Notes: a model not told the origin generated them from the sequence alone. Shown: positions 1-9,203, counted from the first letter of the stretch. The stretch is 42,435 nt of DNA from Rubrivivax sp. (GCA_004210455.1 SEFA01000055.1:1-42435); one strand, 5' to 3'. Made by a program: numbers and translations.

Positions 1-295
1 GCCACGACAGACCCGTCACTCGGCCCACCTAATTCGCGGAGACCCCAGACAATTCCACGCGTTGTAAATCTCCCCACGTTTTGGGCGTGACGTGACACTG
101 TAATCACATGCACTTTCAACCTTACCCAGACATGCATCCAAGCAGACGGGCCAGTAATGATCGTCGTCACAAAAAGAGGCGGGACGGCACGGACACGAAG
201 GATGCGCAGACTCCTGTGGCGGTCAGTCTGGCCCTCGTCACAAAAGCGCCATTGGCCACGAGGGGCCTTCGATCTCGGCGCGCGGAGAACAAGTA
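1..295. other. Intergenic region upstream of the LysM gene
   Basis: I see no convincing gene here. Short open frames run through it but lack family features. The region probably carries the promoter for the LysM-dprA pair; a TGTAAT at 99-104 could be a -10 element but has no good -35 partner. In related genomes a divergent def-fmt pair often lies just upstream; that is family knowledge and cannot be checked from this window. Confidence 0.4.
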
Positions 296-1456
296 ATGAC
301 GCAAAGGCGGCCGCTGGGCTTGACGATGATTTCTGCAGCCCTGCTGGCGGGCACCTTTGCCGCCGCGCCGTCGTTCGCGGCGGGGGACTTTCCCATCACC
401 CAAGGACAGCGCCAGACGGCGCAGCAGGTCGCACAGGCCGGCGTGCCCCTGTCGGAGCTGGCGCCCAACGCCCCCGACACGTACACCGTCAAGGCGGGCG
501 ACACGCTGTGGGCCATCTCGGGCATCTTCCTGAAGAGCCCGTGGCGCTGGCCCGAGCTCTGGGGCATGAACACCGACCAGATCCGCAACCCCCACCTGAT
601 CTACCCCGGTCAGGTGCTGATGCTGATCAAGTCCGACGGCCGCGCCCGACTCCAGCTGGGCCGCGACGTGGGCGCCGGCGGACCGGGCGGCACCGTCAAG
701 CTGTCGCCGCGCGTGCGCGCCGAGTCGCTGTACGACGGCTCCATCGCCGCGATCCCGCAGCACCTGATCGAGCCCTTCCTGAATGAGGCAGTGGTCCTGA
801 ACGGCAATGAGCTGGCCAGCTCGCCGCGCATCGTCTCGGCGCAGGAAGCCCGCGTCTGGATGACCAAGGGCGATCTGGCCTACGCCCGCGGCAACATGCC
901 GGAGGGCTCCACCGCGTTCCGCGTGTTCCGGGAACCGCGCCCGCTGCGCGACCCCGAAACCAAGGAGGTGCTGGGCTACGAAGCCGTCTACGTGGGCACC
1001 GCCGACCTGACCCGCCCCGGCAGCGGCCAGGGCACGAAGGCCGAGGTCCCGACGACGCTGACGATGACGCTGAACCGCGTGGAAGCGCAGTCGGGCGACC
1101 GTCTGGCCCCGCTGCCGGAACGCGGCTACACGAATTACGTACCGCACGCGCCGCAAGGCCCCGTCAACGGCACCATCATCTCGGTTTACGGCGATGCGCT
1201 CATCGCCGGGCAGAACCAGATCGTGGCGCTGAACAAGGGCAAACAGGACGGCATGGAGCGCGGGCACGTGCTGGCGCTGTGGCACAAGGGACGCGTGGTG
1301 CGCGACTCGACGACCGAACGTCGCGAAGAGATCAAGCTGCCTGACGAGCGTCACGGCCAGCTCTTCGTCTTCCAGGTGTTCGACCGCGTGTCGTATGCGC
1401 TGATCCTGGCGGCCAAGGATCCGGTCGTCAGCGGCGACCGCTTCACGCAGCCCTAA
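296..1456 (+). CDS. LysM peptidoglycan-binding domain protein
   Basis: A 386-residue exported protein. Residues 1-28 form a signal peptide (basic MTQRR start, hydrophobic core, Ala-rich end near SFAAGD). A LysM domain follows at about 61-112, seen as DTYTVKAGDTLWAISG followed by WRWPELWGMN and NPHLIYPGQVL. LysM domains bind N-acetylglucosamine in peptidoglycan, so the protein probably sits in the periplasm on the cell wall. The remaining ~270 residues contain no catalytic motif I recognise. The start is supported by GGAG eight bases upstream. It lies 55 bp before dprA on the same strand, an arrangement common in Burkholderiales, so co-transcription is likely. The exact cellular role is unknown. 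Confidence 0.85.
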   Translation: MTQRRPLGLTMISAALLAGTFAAAPSFAAGDFPITQGQRQTAQQVAQAGVPLSELAPNAPDTYTVKAGDTLWAISGIFLKSPWRWPELWGMNTDQIRNPHLIYPGQVLMLIKSDGRARLQLGRDVGAGGPGGTVKLSPRVRAESLYDGSIAAIPQHLIEPFLNEAVVLNGNELASSPRIVSAQEARVWMTKGDLAYARGNMPEGSTAFRVFREPRPLRDPETKEVLGYEAVYVGTADLTRPGSGQGTKAEVPTTLTMTLNRVEAQSGDRLAPLPERGYTNYVPHAPQGPVNGTIISVYGDALIAGQNQIVALNKGKQDGMERGHVLALWHKGRVVRDSTTERREEIKLPDERHGQLFVFQVFDRVSYALILAAKDPVVSGDRFTQP

Positions 1457-1511
1457 AGGCAGCGGTCAGCGCGACAGGCAGCGCGGCGGCTCTCTGGATC
1501 AGGTCGTCCCC

Positions 1512-2669
1512 ATGACCGCACGGATGGGCCCGGACGAGCTTCGCGACTGGCTGCATCTGCTGTCCTGCGTCTCTCGCGGGGCGGCTCGACGACTGCTCGC
1601 GCGTCACGGTTCTCCGGGCGCGGTCCTGCTGGCCGGCCGCGCCGGCTGGGGGAGCCTGCTGTCGCCCGACGACGCGACGCGACTGGCCCATGGGCCGGAC
1701 CACCTCGACCGGCTGGTCCGCAGGACCGAAGACTGGCTGGGCGGCGGAGAACGTCGCTCCATCCTGCTGCTCGGCGCCTCCGACTATCCCCTCCCCCTCC
1801 TGCATACGGCGGATCCGCCGCTGATGCTTTATCTGGATGGCCGACGCGAACTGCTGGCCGAGCGCTGCGTGGCCGTCGTCGGCAGTCGTCGACCCAGTCC
1901 GCAGGGCGACGAGAACGCGCGTTACTTCGCCGCCGGACTGGGTGAGGCAGGGTTCTGCGTCGTCTCCGGCCTGGCTCAAGGCATCGACGGCGCTGCGCAT
2001 GAAGCCGCCTTGAACACGCGCGGCAGCACGATCGCGGTCCTGGGCACGGGGCCGGACCAGGTGTATCCGCTCGACCACGCCGACCTCGCCCGCCACGTCG
2101 CCCGGCGCGGGCTGCTGGTCAGTGAATACTTCGTCGGCACACCGCCGATGGCGCCGAACTTCCCGCAGCGCAACCGCATCATCGCGGGGCTGTCGGAGGG
2201 CTGCCTGGTGGTCGAGGCCGCCATGAAGTCCGGGTCGCTCATCACCGCCCGCCAGGCGTCCGAAGCGGGCCGCGAAGTCTTCGCCGTGCCGGGACCGATC
2301 CACGCGCCGCAGTCCAAGGGCTGCCACCATCTGCTCAAGCAGGGCGCCTGCCTGGTCCAGGAACTCGACGATCTGCTGCAGGAACTGCCTGCCGGCGGCC
2401 TGCCTCGCACCGCCGCCCTGGATCTCGGTGAGACGCTCGACAACGGGCTCGGCGAGGATGCCGCCGCCGGCAAGGAGGAGAACGAGGACATCGGCAACGA
2501 CCACCCCCTGCTCCGCGCCATCGGTGGCGACACGGTGTCCCTCGAGCAGCTGTCCCAACGCTGCGGCTGGGCGCAGGACGAACTCAATGCCACCCTGTTG
2601 GATCTGGAGTTGGATGGCCGCGTGGCGAGGCTGCCCGGCGCGCTCTTCCAGCGCCGGCGCGCCACCTGA
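1512..2669 (+). CDS. dprA: DNA-processing protein DprA
   Basis: A 385-residue DprA/Smf protein. In other bacteria DprA binds incoming single-stranded DNA during transformation and loads RecA. The Rossmann-fold core is clear: VAVVGSRRPS at about 120-129, SGLAQGIDGAAHEAAL at 152-167, then GTGPDQVYP, NFPQRNRIIAGLS and the SGSLITARQA segment. The C-terminal ~60 residues (from LLRAIGGDTVSLEQL) look like the winged-helix domain usual in proteobacterial DprA. Length is normal for the family. The Shine-Dalgarno is weak (AGGT nine bases before the ATG), and an alternative ATG lies four codons downstream. Presence of dprA alone does not prove natural competence. Confidence 0.96.
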   Translation: MTARMGPDELRDWLHLLSCVSRGAARRLLARHGSPGAVLLAGRAGWGSLLSPDDATRLAHGPDHLDRLVRRTEDWLGGGERRSILLLGASDYPLPLLHTADPPLMLYLDGRRELLAERCVAVVGSRRPSPQGDENARYFAAGLGEAGFCVVSGLAQGIDGAAHEAALNTRGSTIAVLGTGPDQVYPLDHADLARHVARRGLLVSEYFVGTPPMAPNFPQRNRIIAGLSEGCLVVEAAMKSGSLITARQASEAGREVFAVPGPIHAPQSKGCHHLLKQGACLVQELDDLLQELPAGGLPRTAALDLGETLDNGLGEDAAAGKEENEDIGNDHPLLRAIGGDTVSLEQLSQRCGWAQDELNATLLDLELDGRVARLPGALFQRRRAT

Positions 2670-2768
2670 ACGTCGGCATTATCAAGGCGTCGTTCCGACG
2701 CTCGCGGCCGGGGGAAATCCGTGCGCCTGACCGCTCATTTCGGGCGGAAGGGCTTTCGGGGCGTCGGT

Positions 2769-2774
2769 TATAGT
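2769..2774 (+). promoter_or_regulatory. Putative -10 element for smg
   Basis: TATAGT ends seven bases before the smg ATG at 2782, which would put the transcription start at or next to the A of the start codon. No Shine-Dalgarno is visible in the seven intervening bases (CCCCGCC). The -35 region is poor, so the call rests on the -10 and its spacing only. Confidence 0.4.
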
Positions 2775-2781
2775 CCCCGCC

Positions 2782-3234
2782 ATGTTTGACGTCCTCGTCT
2801 ACCTGTACGAAACCTACTGGCGCCCCGACGCCTGCCCGGATCACGCCCAACTGACCCGGAAACTGTCGGCGGTCGGGTTCGAGGACGACGAGATCCGCGA
2901 CGCCCTGTCGTGGCTGGACGGACTGGCCGGCGCAGCCGAATCCCATCACGCCGAGCCCGGCGACCGCAGCATGCGCGTCTATACGCGCGACGAGCAGGAG
3001 CATCTGGGCGAGAGTTCCGTCGGCTTCATCAGCTTCCTGGCTTCGGCCGGCGTGCTGCCGACGGCCATGCGCGAGATGGTGATCGATCGCGCCATGGCCA
3101 TTCCGGGCGGCCCCCTCGACCTGGAAGACCTGAAGATCATCGTGCTGATGGTGTTCTGGAGCCTGGGCGAGGAGCCCGATGCGCTGATCCTCGACGAGCT
3201 GTTCGTCGCGCCGGAAGAACGCCTGATCCACTGA
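2782..3234 (+). CDS. smg: Smg/DUF494 family protein
   Basis: A 150-residue acidic protein matching the Smg (DUF494) family along its whole length: it begins MFDVLVYLYETYW and has the LDLEDLKIIVLMVFWSLG segment near residue 115. The family is widespread in beta- and gammaproteobacteria next to dprA, but its biochemical role is not established. It follows dprA by 112 bp and may have its own promoter, with a TATAGT so close to the ATG that the mRNA could be leaderless. In many relatives topA comes next; here a DUF1631 gene on the opposite strand follows, so smg ends this + strand block. Confidence 0.93.
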   Translation: MFDVLVYLYETYWRPDACPDHAQLTRKLSAVGFEDDEIRDALSWLDGLAGAAESHHAEPGDRSMRVYTRDEQEHLGESSVGFISFLASAGVLPTAMREMVIDRAMAIPGGPLDLEDLKIIVLMVFWSLGEEPDALILDELFVAPEERLIH

Positions 3235-3279
3235 TCGCCGCCGGCGCACCTGGCCAGCTGGCGCCCGGCGTCGCCGGGT

Positions 3280-5706
3280 TCAGGCGAGCAGGCGTGTGGG
3301 ATCGACTTCGAGCTTGGCGAGCGCGTTGCGCGTCGCCTTCACCGTGAGCGACTCGTCCTGCGCCGGCAGCATCAACCCGGCCTGCAGGAAAGCGGCCAGC
3401 CGGCTCAGCTGGAACAGCACACCCCGCCCTTGTGGCGAGACGAAAAGGATCAGGTGGTGGCGCAGACCGCGCCAGACCAGCTGGACGGGTTCGACCCGGC
3501 CGCGATAGTCCAGCATGTACCAGCTCCCGACCTGCAGCTCGCGTGCCCACGCCAGCATCGCCGTGGTCGGCGCGGCGCCGCCTTCGGCCACCACTTCCAA
3601 GCCCTCGCACTCGTGGCTGGAGAGGTCCCGGACCAGCGTCTCGTTGATCTCGCCGGAATCGGGCGAAGGGAGCATCGCCTCGAGCGTCTCGAGCTGGCTC
3701 ATCAGGTCGTCCAGGCGCTCGCGCGGGATCGCCGCGGTCTTGGCGGTGAACGCCGCCGCCAGCGCATTGTTCAGCGACCGGATGTGCTCGTCCTGACGTT
3801 CATGCGTCAGGCCGGCGTGGCCCATGCCGTCGCGCAAGGTCTTCAGCAGCGGGGGCAGGCGACGGATCACCTCGGCCCGGTCCTCGCGCGAGACCTTCGC
3901 GCTCGCCGACCAGATCAGGTCGGCCGCCGCGCGCTTCATCGCCTTGGTTTGCTCGGCCTGGGGACCGTAGCGCACGCCCGTGACGGCCAGCACGTCGGCC
4001 CAGACCTGGAACAGGAAGTCGCGCACGCCGTCCTGCACCGGCACCTCGGACAGCATCTTGCGCAACTCGATCGTGTACTGGATCGCGAGGGTCTCGCGCT
4101 GCTCGACCTGCTGCGCAAGGGACACGCCCTTCTTCGAGACCTCGTTCTCCTGCTCGAAGTAGTGGTCGAGGAATTTCTCGAACTCGGTCAGCACGGTCTG
4201 GAAGACGCGTCTGCCGGTGTCGGGGTAGGCCTCGACGACCTGCACCACGCGCTTGATCTCGCGCTCCAGGGCGTCGCCGATCTCGGCCGTCGACGTGCTG
4301 AATCCCATCACGCAGGAACCCATCCGGTCGATCAGGCGGCGCGCCGGGTGATCGTCGGCGGCGAAGAAATCGGGCTCGCTGACGGCCACGCGCAGCACCG
4401 GCATCTGCAGCCGGGCGAACCACACACGGATCGCCGGCGGGATGCGCTCTTCCTGCAGGATGGCCTGGAACAGCAGTGCGACCAGTTCGATCGTGGCGCG
4501 TTCGGCCGGCGTGTCCGCGGCGTTCTTCAGGACCTGCTTCAACGCCTGGTTGCGCTGGCGGATCTCGTCGAGCGCCTGCGGCGCGGTCAGCTGCTGATCC
4601 ACGGTCGCGACCTTGTCCGCGCGTCGCTGCACCGCCTCCTGGGCGTGATTGATCGCGGCATTCAGCCGCGGCGAGCCGGCCCGCGTGGACGGGCCGCCCA
4701 GTTGTCCCACACCGCCGCCGGCATGGCTCGCCTGTCCGGACAACGTGCCCGGACCGGCGGGGGCGGCGGGCAAACCGCTGCGCGTCGCCGGGCCCGCCGC
4801 CGGCATGCCGCCGGAACGGGTAGGCGCGACAGGCTGCTGCGCGAGTTCAGGCACGTGCCGCGCGAGGACGCGTTGCAACTGCGCCATCACCTGCTGGGCC
4901 GACTGGCTGGCCGGCGTTCCGACCGGACCGCCACCTTGGACCCCCGCGCCCGCGGCCGCGATCTGTCCGGCCTGCGGGGCGATGCCGCCATGCACATGGG
5001 CGGGGCCTGGCGCGGGACCCAGCGGCGCGGCCTGCGTCATGCCCCCCGCCGGCGCATTGCGCCGGATGAAGGGCCGCAGGTCCACCTCGGGCATCACGCC
5101 CTGCTGGATCAGCCAGTGGTTGGCCTCGTGATAGGCCTCGTTCAGCAGTTGGGAGCACTCATGGTGCAGCCAGCGCTGCAGCATCTGCCAGACCGAGCTG
5201 CTCAGGCCGGCCTCGAACCAGGCGTCGAGGACCAGCCGCGCCAGCACCTGCGCGCGCAACAGGTCCTGCTGCGGGAGGTCGTCGATGCGCTCCAGCGACT
5301 GCATGCGGTTGCGGAGGTCGCTGAATTCCCAGCTGGCCTTGTCCATCATCGCCAGCGCCAGACGCGAGGCGATGATCTCGCGCTCGATCGTGTCGTCGCT
5401 GACCAGGGTCAGGTTCTGCGGACGCGACGACAGCGACGCCGACCGCGAGTCGCCCGCGCCGTGGTGATAGGCATGCCGCAGCGACTTGCCCAGGCGCGCA
5501 TGCCAGGGCGTCGAGGACCGCTGCCACGCCTCGAAGGCGTCGCGCCGGGCCATTTGCAGCGAGTGCTCGGCCGGCTGTGCGAGTTGATCCTGCACCGCGG
5601 TGGTGAGGATGGCCACCATGGCGGGCAGCCCTCGCAACAGCACCTCCGTGTGGACGCGCCGTGCTTGTGAAGCCAGGGCCTGGGATCTTGCGTCGGCGGC
5701 GGTCAT
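3280..5706 (-). CDS. DUF1631 family protein
   Basis: An 808-residue, probably cytoplasmic protein of the DUF1631 family, large betaproteobacterial/gammaproteobacterial proteins of unknown function. Visible: a helical N-terminal third; a Pro/Gly/Ala-rich low-complexity linker at about 210-350; then a helical C-terminal half beginning near the LLFQAILQEERIPPAIRVWFARLQMP segment, which is characteristic of the family, and ending in a PilZ-like small domain (GSWYMLDYRGRVEPVQLVWRG, then FVSPQGRGVLFQLSRLA). The PilZ comparison is my inference from the shape of the tail; the RxxxR plus DxSxxG c-di-GMP motif is not visible. The gene starts 33 bp after secF on the same strand, so read-through from the sec operon is possible. 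Confidence 0.85.
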   Translation of the reverse strand: MTAADARSQALASQARRVHTEVLLRGLPAMVAILTTAVQDQLAQPAEHSLQMARRDAFEAWQRSSTPWHARLGKSLRHAYHHGAGDSRSASLSSRPQNLTLVSDDTIEREIIASRLALAMMDKASWEFSDLRNRMQSLERIDDLPQQDLLRAQVLARLVLDAWFEAGLSSSVWQMLQRWLHHECSQLLNEAYHEANHWLIQQGVMPEVDLRPFIRRNAPAGGMTQAAPLGPAPGPAHVHGGIAPQAGQIAAAGAGVQGGGPVGTPASQSAQQVMAQLQRVLARHVPELAQQPVAPTRSGGMPAAGPATRSGLPAAPAGPGTLSGQASHAGGGVGQLGGPSTRAGSPRLNAAINHAQEAVQRRADKVATVDQQLTAPQALDEIRQRNQALKQVLKNAADTPAERATIELVALLFQAILQEERIPPAIRVWFARLQMPVLRVAVSEPDFFAADDHPARRLIDRMGSCVMGFSTSTAEIGDALEREIKRVVQVVEAYPDTGRRVFQTVLTEFEKFLDHYFEQENEVSKKGVSLAQQVEQRETLAIQYTIELRKMLSEVPVQDGVRDFLFQVWADVLAVTGVRYGPQAEQTKAMKRAAADLIWSASAKVSREDRAEVIRRLPPLLKTLRDGMGHAGLTHERQDEHIRSLNNALAAAFTAKTAAIPRERLDDLMSQLETLEAMLPSPDSGEINETLVRDLSSHECEGLEVVAEGGAAPTTAMLAWARELQVGSWYMLDYRGRVEPVQLVWRGLRHHLILFVSPQGRGVLFQLSRLAAFLQAGLMLPAQDESLTVKATRNALAKLEVDPTRLLA

Positions 5707-5739
5707 CGAGCGTGAGGTTGAGGAGTGCGGATGACTCTA

Positions 5740-6774
5740 CTACACCACCGCGCCGGCGTTGGGGTCATCCGGGTCGCCGGCCTTGGCGGGCCCCGCCTTG
5801 ACCAGGTCCTCGCGCTTGACCCCCAGCCACATCGCGATCGCCGCGGCCACGAAGACCGACGAATAGATGCCGAACAGGATGCCGATCGTCAGCGCCACCG
5901 CGAAGTAGTGCAGCGTCGGGCCGCCGAACAGCAGCATCGACAGCACCATCATCTGCGTCGAGCCGTGCGTGATGATCGTGCGGCTGATCGTGGACGTGAT
6001 CGCGTGGTCGATGATCTCGTGGGTGTTGAGCTTGCGGTACTTCCGGAAGGCCTCGCGGATCCGGTCGAAGATGACCACCGACTCGTTCACCGAGTAGCCC
6101 AGCACCGCCAGGATCGCCGCCAGCACCGCCAGCGAGAACTCCCACTGGAAGTAGGCGAAGAAGCCCAGGATGATCACCACGTCGTGCAGGTTGGCGATGA
6201 TGCCGGCCACGGCGAACTTCCACTCGAAGCGGAAGGCCAGGTACAGCATGATGCCGATCACGGTGAAGCCCAGCGCCATCGCGGCGTCGTGCGCCAGCTC
6301 GGCGCCGACCGACGGGCCGACGACCTCGCTGCGGGTCATCTTCAAGGGCTCGGCGTCGCCGACCGCGCAGGCGCGGCGGTCGACCGATTCCCCCTGCGGC
6401 GTGACCTCCTTGTGGGAGACCACGTTGCCCTTCTCCGCCTTGCATAGCTCCGCGAAGACCTGGTCGGCGACCTGGTCCTGCTTCGCGCCGGGCTTGATCG
6501 GCAGGCGGATCATGACGTCGCGCGAGGTGCCGAAGTTGGTCACCTGGATCTCGCCGAAGCCCATCTGCTCGACGGTGTGACGCGTCTTGTTGATGTCGGC
6601 GGCCTGGGCGTACTGGACCTCGACCACCGTGCCTCCGGTGAACTCGATCGAGAAGTGCAGGCCCTTCGTGACCAGGAAGAAGACCGCGGCGACGAAGGTG
6701 AGGAAGGACACGGCGTTGAGGATCAACGCGTGTTTCATGAACGGGACGTCCCGTTTGATTCGGAAGAATTCCAT
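5740..6774 (-). CDS. secF: Protein translocase subunit SecF
   Basis: A 344-residue inner-membrane protein of the RND-like SecDF complex, which uses the proton-motive force to help complete protein export through SecYEG. Seen: a first membrane segment at about 16-36, the periplasmic domain opening with FSIEFTGGTVVEV (EFTGG at 44-48), five more membrane segments, and the conserved NESVVIFDRIRE motif from residue 230. The periplasmic domain contains a family-variable insert (KGNVVSHKEVTPQGESVDRR). It follows secD by 36 bp in the order secD-secF. No clear Shine-Dalgarno precedes the ATG, but the MEFFRIKRDVPFM start is typical of betaproteobacterial SecF. Confidence 0.97.
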   Translation of the reverse strand: MEFFRIKRDVPFMKHALILNAVSFLTFVAAVFFLVTKGLHFSIEFTGGTVVEVQYAQAADINKTRHTVEQMGFGEIQVTNFGTSRDVMIRLPIKPGAKQDQVADQVFAELCKAEKGNVVSHKEVTPQGESVDRRACAVGDAEPLKMTRSEVVGPSVGAELAHDAAMALGFTVIGIMLYLAFRFEWKFAVAGIIANLHDVVIILGFFAYFQWEFSLAVLAAILAVLGYSVNESVVIFDRIREAFRKYRKLNTHEIIDHAITSTISRTIITHGSTQMMVLSMLLFGGPTLHYFAVALTIGILFGIYSSVFVAAAIAMWLGVKREDLVKAGPAKAGDPDDPNAGAVV

Positions 6775-6810
6775 GGCGGGGTGCGCTCGCTAAGGGGGCC
6801 GCAGCCGTTG

Positions 6811-8718
6811 TTACTTGGCCTCGACGGCTTCCGCCGCCGGATCGGTCGGGAGCGCGGTCGTGCCGGGCTTCCACACGGTGCCGATGGCCACCGACTTCAG
6901 CCGCTTGCGGCCGCCGTACCAGAGGTTGACCAGCGCGCGCGAGAACATCACCGACGAGATCATCGAGGTGATGATGCCCAGGCAGTGCACCACGGCGAAG
7001 CCCTTGATCGGACCCGAGCCGAAGGCCAGCAGCGCCAGGCCGGCGATCAGCGTCGTCACGTTCGAGTCCAGGATGGTCGCCCAGGCTCGCTCGTAGCCGG
7101 CGTGGATCGCCTGCTGCGGCGCGAGTCCGGCGCGCAGTTCCTCGCGCACCCGCTCGTTGATCAGCACGTTGGCGTCGATGGCCATGCCCAGCACCAGCGC
7201 GATCGCCGCAATGCCCGGCAGGCTCAGCGTGGCCTGCAGCATGGACAGCACCGCCAGCAGCAGCAGCAGGTTGAAGCCCAGCGCGACCGCGGAGAAGACG
7301 CCGAACATCATGTAGTACAGGCACATGAAGATCGCCACCGCGACGAAGCCCCAGGTCACCGACGCGATGCCCTTGTCGATGTTGTCCTTGCCCAGCGACG
7401 GGCCGATGGTGCGCTCCTCGATGATCTCCATCGGCGCGGCCAGCGAGCCGGCGCGCAGCAGCAGCGCGGTGTCGCTGGCTTCCTGCGTGGACATGGCGCC
7501 GCCGGTGATCGAGAAGCTGTTGCCCAGTTCGCCGCGGATGACCGGCGCGGTCACGACCTGACCCTTGCCCTTCTCGAACAGCAGGATGGCCAGGCGCTTG
7601 CCGATGTTCTCGCGCGAGACGTCCTTGATGACGCGGGCACCCTTGGCGTCCAGCTTCAGCGTCACGGAGGGCTGGTGGTTCTCGTCGAAGCTCGGCTGAG
7701 CGTCGTTCAGGTTGTCGCCGGTGACGACGACCTGGCGCTTGACGATGATCGGCGTGACGCCGTCCTTCTCCGTGAAGCGCTCGGTGCCGAAGGGCACGGG
7801 GCCGGTGCCCGCCAGCGCGGCATTGGCCTCGGCGCTGTCGTCCACCATGCGCATCTCCAGCGTCGCGGTGCGGCCGATGATGTCCTTGGCCTTGGCCGTG
7901 TCCTGCACGCCCGGCAGCTGGACGACCACGCGGTCGCGGCCCTGCTGCAGGATCACCGGCTCGGCCACGCCCAGCTCGTTGACCCGGTTGTGCAGCGTGG
8001 TGATGTTCTGCTTGACCGCGGCGTCCTGGACGGCGATCACCGCCTGGGGCGTCAGCGACCCCGTCAGGCGCAGCTCGGTGCCGGCGCCGGACGGCGTCCA
8101 GGCGAAGTCGGTCACCTGGTCGCGCAGCAGGTTCTGGGCCTGCGTGCGGATCGCCTCATCCCTGAAATTGATGACGACGTCGTTGCCTTCGCGGCTGACG
8201 CCGGCATGGCGGATCGTCTTGTCGCGCAGCATCGTGCGGACGTCGGAAGCCATGGACTCGGCCTTCTTCGTCAGCGCCGACTTCATGTCCACCTGCATCA
8301 GGAAGTGCACGCCGCCGCGCAGGTCCAGGCCCAGGTACATCGGGAACGCATGCAGCGCCGTCAGCCAGGCCGGCGAGCGCGACAGCAGGTTCAACGCGAC
8401 GATGTAGGTCGGATCGCTGGTCTCGTTGCCGTTCAGGGCCTTGGCGATCGCATCCTTGGCCTTGATCTGGGCGTCGGTGTCATGGAAGCGCGCGCGGATC
8501 GAGCCGCCTTCCAGGTGGACGAAGTCCGGCGTGACGCCGGCCTGCGTGATCGCCTGCTCGACGCGCTGACGGACCGCGTCGTCGATCTTGACGACGACCT
8601 TGGCGCTGGACACCTGCACCGCCGGCGCTTCGCCGAACAGGTTGGGCAGGGTGTAGATCAGGCCCACCAGCAGCGCCACGACGAGCAGCGCGTACTTCCA
8701 CAACGGATAACGGTTCAT
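6811..8718 (-). CDS. secD: Protein translocase subunit SecD
   Basis: A 635-residue SecD, partner of SecF. I place the start at the ATG giving MNRYPLWKYALLVVALLVG, preceded by GAGGA seven bases upstream; the open frame extends 16 codons further but has no membrane-protein start there. Motifs: N-terminal membrane helix at about 8-26, GLDLRGG at 130-136 (periplasmic P1 domain), a long periplasmic region, then five C-terminal membrane helices carrying the proton-relay motif GMAIDANVLINERVREEL beginning near 511. Length is normal for betaproteobacteria (about 620-640). It lies 155 bp downstream of yajC, with a strong hairpin in the gap. Confidence 0.97.
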   Translation of the reverse strand: MNRYPLWKYALLVVALLVGLIYTLPNLFGEAPAVQVSSAKVVVKIDDAVRQRVEQAITQAGVTPDFVHLEGGSIRARFHDTDAQIKAKDAIAKALNGNETSDPTYIVALNLLSRSPAWLTALHAFPMYLGLDLRGGVHFLMQVDMKSALTKKAESMASDVRTMLRDKTIRHAGVSREGNDVVINFRDEAIRTQAQNLLRDQVTDFAWTPSGAGTELRLTGSLTPQAVIAVQDAAVKQNITTLHNRVNELGVAEPVILQQGRDRVVVQLPGVQDTAKAKDIIGRTATLEMRMVDDSAEANAALAGTGPVPFGTERFTEKDGVTPIIVKRQVVVTGDNLNDAQPSFDENHQPSVTLKLDAKGARVIKDVSRENIGKRLAILLFEKGKGQVVTAPVIRGELGNSFSITGGAMSTQEASDTALLLRAGSLAAPMEIIEERTIGPSLGKDNIDKGIASVTWGFVAVAIFMCLYYMMFGVFSAVALGFNLLLLLAVLSMLQATLSLPGIAAIALVLGMAIDANVLINERVREELRAGLAPQQAIHAGYERAWATILDSNVTTLIAGLALLAFGSGPIKGFAVVHCLGIITSMISSVMFSRALVNLWYGGRKRLKSVAIGTVWKPGTTALPTDPAAEAVEAK

Positions 8719-8786
8719 GAGGAGATCCTCTGGCAACCAGGCGCCGCGCCGGCCGATGACAGGCATCGGACCGCCGGGAGCCTCTG

Positions 8787-8823
8787 AAAACCGACCCGGC
8801 GCGTGCGTCGCACGGGCCGGGTC
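8787..8823 (-). terminator. Hairpin between yajC and secD (attenuator or weak terminator)
   Basis: GACCCGGC (8793-8800) pairs with GCCGGGTC (8816-8823). Inside, GTGCG pairs with CGCAC across a single-base loop, with a 2x2 internal mismatch between the two stems. On the - strand the hairpin is followed by GGTTTT, a short U tract. It could partly terminate or process the yajC transcript before secD. Its regulatory effect is inference. Confidence 0.45.
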
Positions 8824-8873
8824 GTCAGGGAGCGGTCACGACGGACGCGGCCGCCCCGGGTCGGGGTTTCGGA

Positions 8874-9203
8874 TTATTTCGAGACGGTGCCCTTGGGCAG
8901 GACCTGCACGACGGACGTGCGCTGGATCTGGATCTCGACGCCGGAGGCGATCTCGACGGTCAGGTACTGCTCGCCGATCTTGATGACCTTGCCGAGCATG
9001 CCGCCGCCGGTGATGACCTCGTCGCCCTTGGCCAGGGCCTCGACCATCGTCTTGTGCTCCTTCTGGCGCTTCATCTGGGGGCGGATCATCACGAAGTACA
9101 TGACGACGAACACGGCCACCAGGGGCAGCATCTGCAGGAAGCCGCCGGTCGGGTCGGAGGAGGCGGCACCCGCGGTCTGGGCAAAAGCGTTGGAAATAAA
9201 CAC
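8874..9203 (-). CDS. yajC: Preprotein translocase subunit YajC
   Basis: A 109-residue single-pass membrane protein that associates with SecDF. The start is taken as the GTG giving VFISNAFAQTAG, because GAGGG lies eight bases upstream and the family begins this way. The open frame continues 40 codons upstream without homology. Seen: membrane helix at about 24-42 (MLPLVAVFVVMYFVMI), the RPQMKRQKEH motif directly after it, and the YajC core GDEVITGGGMLGKV. It is first in the yajC-secD-secF(-DUF1631) series. The usual upstream tgt-queA genes are absent here; a divergent GntR-type regulator takes that place. Confidence 0.95.
   Translation of the reverse strand: MFISNAFAQTAGAASSDPTGGFLQMLPLVAVFVVMYFVMIRPQMKRQKEHKTMVEALAKGDEVITGGGMLGKVIKIGEQYLTVEIASGVEIQIQRTSVVQVLPKGTVSK

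Noticed and set aside
167-1354. 395-codon frame antisense to the LysM gene
   Set aside because: The + strand gene has a signal peptide, LysM domain and ribosome-binding site; the antisense product has no recognisable feature.
3430-5670. 746-codon open frame antisense to the DUF1631 gene
   Set aside because: It mirrors the real gene in GC-rich DNA, is rich in Arg/His/Gln/Ala and has no domain. Similar long antisense frames at 6577-8787 (over secD), 27289-29052 (over rpoA/rpsD), 30136-31647 (over secY) and 37182-38876 (over rpsC/rplP) have the same explanation.
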